A DNA stretch of 17,232 nt from an uncultured Porphyromonas sp. (GCA_943912835.1 CALTVJ010000039.1:1-17232), one strand, 5' to 3'; numbered from the stretch's first letter, positions 1 to 7,863 are shown. The notes: generated by a model from the sequence alone, not told the origin. Program-made: numbers and translations.

Positions 1-6
1 TTTAGC

Positions 7-38
7 TTGGCAATACCGCTTATAAAGCTCTATCTTTG
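7..38 (+). promoter_or_regulatory. Bacteroidota-type promoter for the miaB operon
   Basis: A -7 box TATCTTTG (31-38) fits the Bacteroidota consensus TAnnTTTG, and a -33-like TTGG lies at 7-10, 20 bases upstream, which is the usual spacing. Transcription would start near 43-46, giving a leader of about 25 bases before the miaB ATG at 69. Assigned by motif only. Confidence 0.6.
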
Positions 39-68
39 CAGAGATAATATATTCGTTAAATACAAAAG

Positions 69-1463
69 ATGAATCCTACAGAAGAAGCGGTCTCTAAAAC
101 CGCCACAAACTTGGGCAATAAGAGTCTGTATATAGAGACCTATGGTTGCCAAATGAATGTTGCAGATAGTGAGGTAGTTGCCTCTATTATGCAGATGGAT
201 GGCTATTACCTCTCAGAGAGTGCAGAGGATGCCGATGCAGTCCTTATCAACACATGTTCGGTGCGTGATAATGCCGAGCAGAAGGTGCTTAGTCGTATTG
301 CTTATTACAAGAGTATGAAGCGTAAGAAAAAGGCGCAACTTGTACTTGGTATATTGGGCTGTATGGCAGAGCGTGTGAAAGAGGACTTGATTAGCAAGCA
401 TGGTGTAGACCTTGTGGTTGGCCCTGATAGTTATATGGACCTACCTAATCTCATCGGAGCTGTTGAGCGAGGTGAGAAAGCTATAAATGTAACTCTATCA
501 ACAAGTGAAACCTACAAAGATGTGATGCCACTAAAAATGAGTGGTGTGCATATTTCTGGTTTTGTTTCTATTATGAGAGGGTGCAATAACTTTTGCTCTT
601 ATTGTATTGTGCCTTATACTCGAGGTCGTGAACGTAGCCGAGAACTCTCTAGTATCATACGCGAGGTGAAAGACTTAGAGAGTAAAAATTATCGAGAAGT
701 GACACTCTTGGGGCAAAATGTTAATTCGTATCGCTATACGGATGGCGAAAAGACCTACGACTTCGGAGATTTGCTCAGTGCTGTAGCCGAGGCTGTGCCT
801 AATATGCGCATTCGTTTTACCTCTCCTCACCCCAAGGATATGGACGATAAAGCAATCGCTACGATGGCAAAGTATCCCAATATCTGTAAACATATACACT
901 TCCCAGCTCAGAGTGGAAGCAATAAGGTTCTTAAGTTGATGAAGCGTGGCTATACTCGTGAGTGGTACTTAGGTCGTGTTGAGGCGATTAGACAGGTGAT
1001 GCCAGATTGCGCTATATCTTCTGATTTGTTTTGTGGATTTCACAACGAGACGGAAGAAGACTTCCAAGAGACACTCACTTTGATGAGAGCTGTTGGTTAT
1101 GATGCTTCATTTATGTTTAAGTATAGTGAGCGACCAGGTACTTATGCTGCGAAATATCTAGCTGATAATGTCCCAGAAGAAGTGAAACTACGTCGTTTGC
1201 AAGAGATGATAGACTTACAGAGTGAGCTCTCACTTGAGCGTAATTTGCTTGATGTAGGTAAGGAGGTTGAGGTACTTGTTGAAGGCTTCAGTAAGCGTAG
1301 TCGCGAACAGCTATTTGGGCGTACACAACAGAATAAGGTTGTTGTCTTTGACAAGCAGGGCTATCGTGTCGGTCAGTACGTGCGTGTACTCGTAGAGAGT
1401 GCTACAACAGCAACGCTTATCGGTAAGCCAGTGCAACCAGCAGAGGGTTATATCCCAGCTTAG
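69..1463 (+). CDS. miaB: tRNA-2-methylthio-N6-dimethylallyladenosine synthase MiaB
   Basis: Radical-SAM methylthiotransferase that adds a methylthio group to N6-isopentenyl-adenosine 37 of tRNAs reading UNN codons, in the cytoplasm. The 464 residues show the whole family architecture. The N-terminal UPF0004 domain carries the three auxiliary-cluster cysteines: C27 in YGCQMN, C63 in NTCSV and C98 in LGCMAE. The radical-SAM CxxxCxxC motif is CNNFCSYC at C172, C176 and C179. A TRAM domain that binds tRNA occupies roughly residues 395-460. The length is normal, and the ATG lies about 30 bases after a good promoter. MiaB is preferred over its relatives RimO and MtaB because of the motif set around YGCQMN and CNNFCSYCIVPYTRGRERSR. 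It is the first gene of a tight cluster with a PorT-like barrel and polA; the stop is followed after 2 bases by the next start, suggesting translational coupling. Confidence 0.95.
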   Translation: MNPTEEAVSKTATNLGNKSLYIETYGCQMNVADSEVVASIMQMDGYYLSESAEDADAVLINTCSVRDNAEQKVLSRIAYYKSMKRKKKAQLVLGILGCMAERVKEDLISKHGVDLVVGPDSYMDLPNLIGAVERGEKAINVTLSTSETYKDVMPLKMSGVHISGFVSIMRGCNNFCSYCIVPYTRGRERSRELSSIIREVKDLESKNYREVTLLGQNVNSYRYTDGEKTYDFGDLLSAVAEAVPNMRIRFTSPHPKDMDDKAIATMAKYPNICKHIHFPAQSGSNKVLKLMKRGYTREWYLGRVEAIRQVMPDCAISSDLFCGFHNETEEDFQETLTLMRAVGYDASFMFKYSERPGTYAAKYLADNVPEEVKLRRLQEMIDLQSELSLERNLLDVGKEVEVLVEGFSKRSREQLFGRTQQNKVVVFDKQGYRVGQYVRVLVESATTATLIGKPVQPAEGYIPA

Positions 1464-1465
1464 TT

Positions 1466-2167
1466 TTGTTTAAGGTGGTGAGAGTCTTATCCCTTATAGC
1501 CCTGCTATGCTCGTCTATGTCTGCCCTTTTGGCGCAGTCTAGGTATGGGTATAACCCAAGTGAAGGTAGACCATATTATATAGGTCTTTCTTTTGGGCTT
1601 GGGTTACAAGGGATAAGTCTCTCAAATAGTCCTAATTCGGGAGGTTCTAGACAAGCATTATCAGCAGAGCAAGAGGCTTACCAAGTGGGGTTATCTATAG
1701 GTTTAGTCTCAGGACTTAGATTACATCCCAATTGGGAGCTTAGGTCTATACCCAGTTTGCACTTGGGGCGTATGCGTCTTGCATATTGGGCAGAAGTAGA
1801 CCCCCTAGAACAAGTAGATTTAACCAATAATTATCTTTTCTTGCCTTTGCAGGTTAAGTGGGCTAGCGATCGATTGAATCATATACGCCCGTATATTGTT
1901 GTTGGACCTTATGCATCGTGGTTCTTTAGTCGGGACAAGAATGCACTTTTACTGCCTCCTTCTTTGGGGTATGGTTTGAGTTTCTCTTTAGGCTGTGAAT
2001 TATTTTGGGGGACTATAAAATTCTCTCCAGAGCTAAGCTATACTTATGGTCTTAATGAAGCAATTCGTTATAATCGTCCAGAATTACCACCCCATCGTTT
2101 GCAATATACATCAGCAATAAAAAGAAGTCGTGCACACCAAATCGGTCTCTCAATACATATACAATAA
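1466..2167 (+). CDS. porT: PorT-like outer-membrane beta-barrel protein (type IX secretion)
   Basis: A 233-residue secreted protein with a signal peptide at about residues 1-24, ending in ALLAQ, followed by alternating amphipathic strands typical of a small eight-stranded barrel (outer-membrane beta-barrel family). From memory, its order of motifs follows PorT, a component of the Bacteroidota type IX secretion system. It has a RPYYIGLSFG opening strand, a GLRLHPNWELRSIPSLHLG segment, YLFLPLQVKW...RLNHIRPYIVVGPY, and a C-terminal SAIKRSRAHQIGLSIHI strand. P. gingivalis PorT is about the same length. The start is uncertain: a TTG at 1466, 2 bases after the miaB stop, gives the signal peptide above. 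GTG codons at 1475 and 1478 would shorten it slightly and still leave a usable signal. It lies between miaB and polA, with 19 bases to polA, so it is probably cotranscribed. If not PorT, it is a generic porin-like barrel. Confidence 0.65.
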   Translation: MFKVVRVLSLIALLCSSMSALLAQSRYGYNPSEGRPYYIGLSFGLGLQGISLSNSPNSGGSRQALSAEQEAYQVGLSIGLVSGLRLHPNWELRSIPSLHLGRMRLAYWAEVDPLEQVDLTNNYLFLPLQVKWASDRLNHIRPYIVVGPYASWFFSRDKNALLLPPSLGYGLSFSLGCELFWGTIKFSPELSYTYGLNEAIRYNRPELPPHRLQYTSAIKRSRAHQIGLSIHIQ

Positions 2168-2186
2168 TCAACTCCTATCCTAATTT

Positions 2187-4934
2187 ATGAAGCAACTTTA
2201 TCTACTTGATGCCTATGCTCTTATTTATAGAGCTTATTTCCCCTTTGCTCAAAGGTCACGCTTGGATAGTAAAGGGAACAACGTCAGTGCTGTGTATGGT
2301 TTTGTAAATACGCTCAATGATATTCTTTCCAGCTTTCGTCCTGAATATATTGCTGTTGTCTTTGACCCTCCTGGAGGAAGTTTCCGAAATGAAATATATC
2401 CAGAGTATAAGGCTAATAGGAGTGAGACCCCAGAAGCTATTCGCTTTGGTGTCCCTTATATAAAAGCTTACCTAAAAGCAATGAATATTCATATGGTAGA
2501 GGTGCTTGGATATGAGGCAGACGATGTCATTGGTACTTTATCAGTCCAGGCAGAGGCTGATGGTTATGAGGTCCTCATGGTTACTCCAGATAAAGATTAT
2601 AGCCAACTTGTTACCCCTAAGGTCAGTGTCCTTAGTCCCATTAGTGGAGGTGGGTATGAGGAGATTGGCGTCCGTGATGTTTGTCAGAAATTTGGAGTAA
2701 AATACCCTAAACAGGTTATTGATGTTTTGGGTATTATGGGGGATAGCGCTGATAATTTCCCAGGTATCAAAGGTATTGGTATAACAGGAGCTCAAAAACT
2801 ACTAGCTCAATATGAGAGCTTGGAGGATATATTGGATCATGCAGATGAGATCAAAGGGGCTATGGGAGAAAAAGTTCGCAATAACAAGGAAATAGCGCTT
2901 ATCTCTAAGCGTCTTGCAACGATTGCGCTAGATGTCCCCATATCATTTGATGCTAAGGCATACGAGTTAAAGACTCCTGATGTTGTAGAAGTCCAGTCTA
3001 TTCTTGGAGAATTGGAGTTGCGCACACAACTTAAACGCTTTAATGAGCAGTTTCAGAGTGTTGAAGGGATAACGCCTAGTTTAGAGACTAAAACGACCTT
3101 ACTAAAGGAGGAGGAGCCAAAACAAATGGTTTTGAGTCTGGACTTTGAGGTTTGTCATTTAGACGATTTAACAACTAGAGAAAAATTCTGTAAGAGATTG
3201 TTGCAGGCACAAACCGTATATTTACACGCTCCTCTCTTTGGTGAGGATAGCTTGACTCAAGAGTTGTTGTCTGTGGCTTTTATCTTGGATGAAGAGAAAG
3301 AGGTCTATTATTTATCGCTTGCAGAGACGATATTTTACAATCCAAGAGATATTTTTGGAGAGTTGATGCGCTGTATTAGACCTTCGTGCAATCTAGTTGC
3401 TCATGACTTAAAGTCTCTATTGTTGTCCCTTAGGCATAGAGGGATCAATTTGCAGGGAAAGTGGGAGGATACAATGATTGCTCATTATCTACTTATGCCT
3501 GATGCCAGTCACCAATTGTCAAGTATTAGCGCACGTTATTTAGGCTTAGACTTGATGAGTTTTGAAGAGCTAGTCACCCCTCAAAAACTTAATCGTTTAG
3601 ATATCGCTCTTATTGATGAAGCTAAGCTAGCTCGCTATACGACAGAGCGAGTTTTTGCCATCAAGCATTTGCAAGAGTACTTACACAAAGAGCTGGATAA
3701 ACGAGAGCAAACGAGTTTGCTGTATAGTGTCGAATTGCCATTGATGCCTATCTTAATGGCCATGGAGCTTGAGGGGGTACATATAGATCTAGAAGAATTG
3801 GGGCGTCAAGGTAAGCAGATAGAGCAAGAGCTAGATGTCCTTGAGAAGAAAATACATGATCTAGCAGGACACGAATTTAATGTGAATAGCCCTAGGCAGG
3901 TCGGAGAGGTGCTTTTTGATGAGTTAGCACTCGATGTTAAAGCTAAAAAGACTAAGACTGGAACCTATAGCACTGGAGAAGAAGTGCTGGAGAAGTATAG
4001 AGATAAACATGTTATTGTTAACGAAATACTCGAATATCGAGCTTTGCGTAAGTTGTTGTCAACCTATATTTTGGCATTGCCCAAATTGGTAGATAAAGAG
4101 GGTAGAGTGCATACCTCCTTTAATCAGGCTGTTGCTGCCACAGGTAGACTATCAAGTAGTAATCCGAATATACAAAATATACCTATTCGTACTCCTCAAG
4201 GGCGTGCAATACGAGCGGCGTTTATACCTAAACCTGGCGAGTTGTTTTTGTCTGCGGATTATTCTCAGATAGAGCTTCGTCTGATGGCACACTTTAGCCA
4301 AGATCCAGCATTGATTGAGGCTTTTAACTCTGGTCAAGATATTCACCAAGCCACAGCAGCTCGTATCTATGGGGTTTCTCTTGAAGATGTTAGTGCAGAT
4401 ATGAGGCGTAGTGCCAAAACGGCAAACTTTGGCATCATTTATGGTGTGAGTGCTTTTGGTTTGGCAGAGCAGTTAGCAATTAGTCGTGGAGAGGCCAAGA
4501 AGTTGATTGATGGATATTTTAGCTCTTATCCAGGGGTAGAGGGGTATATGAAGCGAGTTGTCGCCGAAGCAAGGGCTAATGGTTATGTTCAAACTCTTAT
4601 GGGGCGACGTCGTTATCTGACTGATATTGATAGCAATAATGCCGTCGTAAGAGGTTATGCCGAGAGGAATGCTATCAATGCCCCCTTACAAGGGACCGCT
4701 GCAGATATCATTAAGCTAGCTATGATTTACATTGATGAGGCGATTCGAGAAAGGAACTTAAAAAGCCGTATGCTTTTACAGGTTCATGACGAGTTGAATT
4801 TTAGTGTGCCTTTGGAGGAAGAGGCAGAGATGATCGAGCTCATTCGTTCATGTATGGAACGAGCTGGAGAAGGGCTGTCTGTTCCTTTGGAAGTGGGGAT
4901 TGGTGTCGGAAAGAATTGGCTAGAGGCACATTAG
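2187..4934 (+). CDS. polA: DNA polymerase I with a degenerate 3'-5' exonuclease domain
   Basis: Repair and Okazaki-fragment polymerase of 915 residues. The 5' nuclease domain (about 1-290) keeps its acidic and DNA-binding motifs: LLDAYALIYRAY with D8, VVFDPPGG, YPEYKANR, GYEADDVIG, TPDKDYSQL and the helix-hairpin-helix GDSADNFPGIKGIG. The polymerase domain (about 530-915) has motif A SADYSQIELR with D691, motif B RRSAKTANFGIIYG, whose Phe matches F762 of E. coli, and motif C VHDE with D868 and E869. The central exonuclease-fold domain (about 310-505) is present in length, but its catalytic acids seem lost. The positions of E. coli D355, E357, D424 and D501 read as H347, P349, L411 and R488 in my alignment; the Tyr before the last (Y484) is kept. 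Proofreading is therefore probably absent, as in Taq. The ATG lies 19 bases after the PorT-like gene in the same operon. Confidence 0.95.
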   Translation: MKQLYLLDAYALIYRAYFPFAQRSRLDSKGNNVSAVYGFVNTLNDILSSFRPEYIAVVFDPPGGSFRNEIYPEYKANRSETPEAIRFGVPYIKAYLKAMNIHMVEVLGYEADDVIGTLSVQAEADGYEVLMVTPDKDYSQLVTPKVSVLSPISGGGYEEIGVRDVCQKFGVKYPKQVIDVLGIMGDSADNFPGIKGIGITGAQKLLAQYESLEDILDHADEIKGAMGEKVRNNKEIALISKRLATIALDVPISFDAKAYELKTPDVVEVQSILGELELRTQLKRFNEQFQSVEGITPSLETKTTLLKEEEPKQMVLSLDFEVCHLDDLTTREKFCKRLLQAQTVYLHAPLFGEDSLTQELLSVAFILDEEKEVYYLSLAETIFYNPRDIFGELMRCIRPSCNLVAHDLKSLLLSLRHRGINLQGKWEDTMIAHYLLMPDASHQLSSISARYLGLDLMSFEELVTPQKLNRLDIALIDEAKLARYTTERVFAIKHLQEYLHKELDKREQTSLLYSVELPLMPILMAMELEGVHIDLEELGRQGKQIEQELDVLEKKIHDLAGHEFNVNSPRQVGEVLFDELALDVKAKKTKTGTYSTGEEVLEKYRDKHVIVNEILEYRALRKLLSTYILALPKLVDKEGRVHTSFNQAVAATGRLSSSNPNIQNIPIRTPQGRAIRAAFIPKPGELFLSADYSQIELRLMAHFSQDPALIEAFNSGQDIHQATAARIYGVSLEDVSADMRRSAKTANFGIIYGVSAFGLAEQLAISRGEAKKLIDGYFSSYPGVEGYMKRVVAEARANGYVQTLMGRRRYLTDIDSNNAVVRGYAERNAINAPLQGTAADIIKLAMIYIDEAIRERNLKSRMLLQVHDELNFSVPLEEEAEMIELIRSCMERAGEGLSVPLEVGIGVGKNWLEAH

Positions 4935-4988
4935 TCGCATCATGCTCTAGGGACTAGCTGTACGGGGAATAATTTTATAGATGTATTC

Positions 4989-5019
4989 TTTGTCTATATA
5001 AATATATTGACTACATTTG
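4989..5019 (+). promoter_or_regulatory. Bacteroidota-type promoter for the methylmalonyl-CoA operon
   Basis: A -33 box TTTG (4989-4992) and a -7 box TACATTTG (5012-5019) are separated by 19 bases, a full match to the Bacteroidota sigma-ABfr consensus. Transcription would begin near 5024-5027, leaving a leader of about 80 bases before the ATG at 5107. This separates the methylmalonyl-CoA genes from polA. Confidence 0.75.
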
Positions 5020-5041
5020 TAGGTAGATTTTGAAGTATAAG

Positions 5042-5074
5042 CACTTGGCTGCTTACGGAGTATGCGGCTAGGTG
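5042..5074 (+). promoter_or_regulatory. Structured leader hairpin upstream of the epimerase gene
   Basis: CACTTGGCTGC (5042-5052) can pair with GCGGCTAGGTG (5064-5074) over 11 base pairs, three of them G-U. After a U-U mismatch there is an inner TAC/GTA stem closed by a GGA loop. It lies in the predicted leader between the promoter at 4989-5019 and the ATG at 5107. It has no U-tract directly after it, so it looks like a leader structure (mRNA stability or control) rather than a terminator. No known riboswitch class is recognised. Confidence 0.45.
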
Positions 5075-5106
5075 TATAACGTAAAACTGATTAAATAGTA
5101 TTTATT

Positions 5107-5517
5107 ATGAACCTATCTCACATCGAGCATCTAGGCATTGCAGTAAAAAGTATTGAGGAAGCATTACCTTATTACGAAGGTATTCTCGGACTTAAGTGCT
5201 ACAACATCGAGGTTGTAGAGGATCAAAAGGTTAAAACGGCCTTCTTCAAAGTAGGTCAAACCAAGATTGAACTCCTTGAGGCAACAAGTCCTGATAGTAC
5301 TATCGCGAAGTTTATTGAGACGCGTGGCGAAGGCATTCACCATATCGCTTTCAATGTGCCTGATACGCAAGAAGCTCTTGATGAAGTAGAGGCTAAAGGT
5401 GTCCGTTTGATCGATAAAAAGGCACGTTTGGGAGCAGAGAATCTAAACATTGGCTTCCTACATCCAAAAAGCACCATGGGTGTACTTACAGAATTTTGTG
5501 ACTATAAGAATCTTTAA
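5107..5517 (+). CDS. mce: Methylmalonyl-CoA epimerase
   Basis: Vicinal-oxygen-chelate (glyoxalase-fold) enzyme of 136 residues that interconverts (R)- and (S)-methylmalonyl-CoA in the cytoplasm. It supplies the isomer used by the decarboxylase encoded just downstream. Two beta-alpha-beta-beta-beta modules are visible. The likely metal ligands are H8 in IEHLGIAV, E55 in KIELLEA, H79 in IHHIAFNV and E129 in GVLTEFCD, the usual positions for this family. The length is typical. The gene follows its own promoter and a structured leader and is separated from mmdA by 117 bases containing a stem-loop, so expression of the two may be only partly coupled. The genomic context makes the specific epimerase assignment much stronger than the fold alone would. 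Confidence 0.93.
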   Translation: MNLSHIEHLGIAVKSIEEALPYYEGILGLKCYNIEVVEDQKVKTAFFKVGQTKIELLEATSPDSTIAKFIETRGEGIHHIAFNVPDTQEALDEVEAKGVRLIDKKARLGAENLNIGFLHPKSTMGVLTEFCDYKNL

Positions 5518-5525
5518 GTAATATG

Positions 5526-5566
5526 AAGACCTCTGACAACAAATGCTTATTGTTGTTAGTGGTCTT
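5526..5566 (+). terminator. Stem-loop between the epimerase and mmdA genes
   Basis: AAGACCTCTGACAACAA (5526-5542) pairs with TTGTTGTTAGTGGTCTT (5550-5566) at 15 of 17 positions around a 7-base loop. It starts 8 bases after the mce stop. Only a short mixed T-rich stretch (TCAAATTCTT) follows, so it may act as a leaky terminator or an RNA-processing/stability element. I found no convincing -33/-7 promoter between it and mmdA at 5635, so read-through is likely. Confidence 0.6.
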
Positions 5567-5634
5567 TCAAATTCTTATAGATAGAAACAAAGATCTAATC
5601 AATTGACAAAATTAAGAACTTACTATACTAAACT

Positions 5635-7188
5635 ATGAGTGTTCAGTTAGAAAAAATTAAAGAGCTTATTAAGCTACGCCATGAGGCACACATGGGTGGT
5701 GGACAAAAAAGAATTGATAGCCAACATGCCAAAGGTAAACTTACTGCTCGCGAACGTATTGCTTTGCTTGTAGACGAAGGTAGCTTCGAAGAGATTGATA
5801 CTTTTGTGCTACATCGTAGTACTAATTTTGGTGTTGACAAAGTAAAGCATCTAGGTGATGGTGTTGTTACTGGTTACGGTACTATTGATGGTCGCTTGGT
5901 CTATGTCTTTGCTCAAGACTTTACTGTCGTAGCCGGTTCTCTAGGTGAAATGCTTGCAAGTAAGATTGTTAAGATAATGCAACTTGCTTTGCAACAAGGT
6001 GCTCCTGTTATTGGCTTGAATGACTCTGGTGGCGCACGTATCCAAGAGGGTATCAATGCACTACAAGGTTATGGCGACATTTTCCAAAACAACATCATGG
6101 CCTCTGGTGTCGTTCCTCAGATTTCTGCAATCTTTGGTCCTTGTGCTGGTGGTGCTGTGTATTCTCCAGCCCTTACAGACTTCACGATTATGGTTAAAGG
6201 AACAAGCTATATGTTCTTGACTGGACCTAAGGTGGTGAAGACTGTAACAGGAGAGGATGTTACACAAGAACAACTTGGAGGAGCAAGTGTGCACGCAAGT
6301 AAGAGTGGTGTAACACACTTTGTTGTGGATAGTGAAGAAGAAGGTATTCGTCTCATTCGCCATCTCTTCAGCTTTATCCCACAAAATAATATGGAAGAAG
6401 CTCCTGAGGTAGAGTGCACTGACCCAATTGACAGGGTGGATGATCTGCTAAATGAGATTATTCCAGACCAACCTAATAAGGGCTATAACATGTACGATGT
6501 TATCGGTACTTTGGTGGATAATGGAGAGTTCCTAGAAGTGCATAAAGACTATGCAAAAAATATCATCATAGGCTTTGCTCGTTTCAATGGTAAGAGTGTT
6601 GGTATCGTGGCTAATCAGCCATTGGTAATGGCAGGTGCTTTGGACTGTAATGCGTCTCGCAAGGCTGCTCGTTTTGTGCGTTTCTGTGATGCATTTAATA
6701 TACCACTTGTAACTCTTGTAGATGTGCCAGGCTTCTTACCCGGTACAGGTCAGGAGTATAATGGTGTCATTGTTCATGGCGCAAAACTTCTTTATGCATT
6801 TGGAGAAGCAACTGTACCTAAAATAACGATTACTCTTCGTAAGAGCTATGGAGGAGCCTATATTGTGATGAACTCTAAGCACCTACGTAGTGATGTAAAT
6901 CTAGCTTGGCCAAGTGCAGAGATTGCTGTGATGGGACCAAGTGGTGCTGTGGAGGTTATCTTTGCGAAGGAAGTTGCTGCAGCTGAAAATCCTGCAGAGG
7001 CAGCTCTTCAGAAGGAAGAGGAATATCGTAAGGCCTTCGCTAATCCATATAATGCAGCCTCTTATGGTTTTATGGATGACGTTATTGAGCCTCGCAATAC
7101 GCGTTTCCGCATTATTCGTGCTCTTGAGCAACTTCGTACTAAGAGACAAACTCTTCCAGCTAAGAAGCACGATAATCTACCTCTGTAA
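5635..7188 (+). CDS. mmdA: Methylmalonyl-CoA decarboxylase alpha subunit (carboxyltransferase)
   Basis: Carboxyltransferase subunit of 517 residues that moves the carboxyl group of (S)-methylmalonyl-CoA to biotin on the carrier subunit, releasing propionyl-CoA. It has two crotonase-fold halves. The N half has ARERIALLVDEGSFEEID, the oxyanion-hole-type segment SGGARIQEGI and GPCAGGAVYSPALTDF. The C half has NQPLVMAGALD, DVPGFLPGTGQEYNGVI, RKSYGGAYIVMNSKHL and AVMGPSGAVEVIF. Proteins of this family are also annotated as propionyl-CoA carboxylase beta chain. The downstream membrane beta subunit and delta, epsilon and biotin-carrier genes, with no biotin carboxylase gene, indicate the sodium-pump decarboxylase instead. 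The gap to mmdD is 26 bases. Confidence 0.93.
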   Translation: MSVQLEKIKELIKLRHEAHMGGGQKRIDSQHAKGKLTARERIALLVDEGSFEEIDTFVLHRSTNFGVDKVKHLGDGVVTGYGTIDGRLVYVFAQDFTVVAGSLGEMLASKIVKIMQLALQQGAPVIGLNDSGGARIQEGINALQGYGDIFQNNIMASGVVPQISAIFGPCAGGAVYSPALTDFTIMVKGTSYMFLTGPKVVKTVTGEDVTQEQLGGASVHASKSGVTHFVVDSEEEGIRLIRHLFSFIPQNNMEEAPEVECTDPIDRVDDLLNEIIPDQPNKGYNMYDVIGTLVDNGEFLEVHKDYAKNIIIGFARFNGKSVGIVANQPLVMAGALDCNASRKAARFVRFCDAFNIPLVTLVDVPGFLPGTGQEYNGVIVHGAKLLYAFGEATVPKITITLRKSYGGAYIVMNSKHLRSDVNLAWPSAEIAVMGPSGAVEVIFAKEVAAAENPAEAALQKEEEYRKAFANPYNAASYGFMDDVIEPRNTRFRIIRALEQLRTKRQTLPAKKHDNLPL

Positions 7189-7214
7189 TCAAGTTACAGC
7201 GTAAGCATCCGACT

Positions 7215-7697
7215 ATGTTTCAAATAAGCGCTATTCAACGTCTAATCCTAGGTTTAGTGGTTATGCTAAACCTAGAGGTTACACTTGGAGCTCAGGGAAG
7301 CAATATACAACAGCTCAAGGATGCAGATCCTTATGGTTTCGTTTTGACCCTAACAGCTGTTGGTGTTGTGTTTACGGTACTGACTCTGTTGATTGTATTT
7401 TTTAAGAGTATTGGTAAGTTGATGTTCTCTTTTGCTCAAAGAGACAAACAAAAAGATACTCAAATTGCTACACCCCCCTCTGCGCAATCTAGAGATAAAG
7501 AGCTTGCTGTCGCGATCTCTCTAGCCCTTGCTAGCAACAAAGCCAACTTAGACGGAGCTGTGGCAGCTTGTATAGCACTCTCTCTTATGGACTATACTAA
7601 TAGTTTACATGATCATGAGAGCTATAAATTGACTATACGTTCACGAGCGACACAGTGGAATAATCACCAATATAGCTTACGAAAACATCCATATTAA
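7215..7697 (+). CDS. mmdD: Decarboxylase delta subunit (OadG/MmdD-like membrane anchor)
   Basis: A 160-residue OadG-family protein expected to anchor the carboxyltransferase and carrier to the membrane beta subunit. A hydrophobic stretch at about residues 8-26 may be a signal peptide or first membrane segment. The characteristic OadG helix is at about 41-64 (GFVLTLTAVGVVFTVLTLLI), followed by a charged, proline-containing linker at about 75-95. The soluble tail (about 94-160) contains a HDHESYKLT motif (132-140), a Trp at 148 and a basic end, and it is clearly related to the whole of the small protein encoded next. Assignment rests on the OadG helix and gene order. The stop is 7 bases before the next start, consistent with coupled translation. 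Confidence 0.82.
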   Translation: MFQISAIQRLILGLVVMLNLEVTLGAQGSNIQQLKDADPYGFVLTLTAVGVVFTVLTLLIVFFKSIGKLMFSFAQRDKQKDTQIATPPSAQSRDKELAVAISLALASNKANLDGAVAACIALSLMDYTNSLHDHESYKLTIRSRATQWNNHQYSLRKHPY

Positions 7698-7704
7698 AAT
7701 AGAA

Positions 7705-7863
7705 ATGAACGAAAAAGAAATCTTTGCAGCCATAGCTTATGCTCTTCACGAAGAGCTAGGTAAGCATATGCACGACCAAGAGTCTTTTGTCTTGACTTTT
7801 AAACGTCCAACCTTTAGTGCTTGGGCTCTCAAGTCTCATACTATGCGTGCATTGCCAAGATAG
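7705..7863 (+). CDS. mmdE: Small decarboxylase epsilon-like subunit, paralogue of the MmdD tail
   Basis: A 52-residue ORF that short-gene cut-offs would miss. It runs from ATG 7705 to TAG 7861-7863 and fills the space between mmdD and the biotin carrier. It reads as an Ala-rich helix (EIFAAIAYALHEEL), then HDQESFVLT (23-31), Trp 40, Lys/Arg-rich residues and an RALPR end. This matches the C-terminal domain of the preceding delta subunit in order: AAL-rich helix, HDxES(Y/F)xLT, Trp, basic tail with R..P. In Veillonella parvula methylmalonyl-CoA decarboxylase, as I recall, a roughly 55-residue epsilon subunit (MmdE) likewise resembles the C-terminal part of MmdD and lies at the same place in the operon, where it stabilises the complex. 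Function here is inferred from that parallel. No membrane segment is visible. Confidence 0.72.
   Translation: MNEKEIFAAIAYALHEELGKHMHDQESFVLTFKRPTFSAWALKSHTMRALPR

Noticed and set aside
4935..4988. Terminator after polA
   Set aside because: Only a tiny CTAG-GGA-CTAG stem is present; it is too short to support a terminator call.
5567..5634. Separate promoter for mmdA
   Set aside because: No TAnnTTTG box is present in this stretch, so expression is attributed to read-through from the promoter at 4989-5019.
6061..6419. Two overlapping antisense ORFs inside mmdA
   Set aside because: Both lie opposite strongly conserved carboxyltransferase sequence, have no start signals, and encode no recognisable protein.
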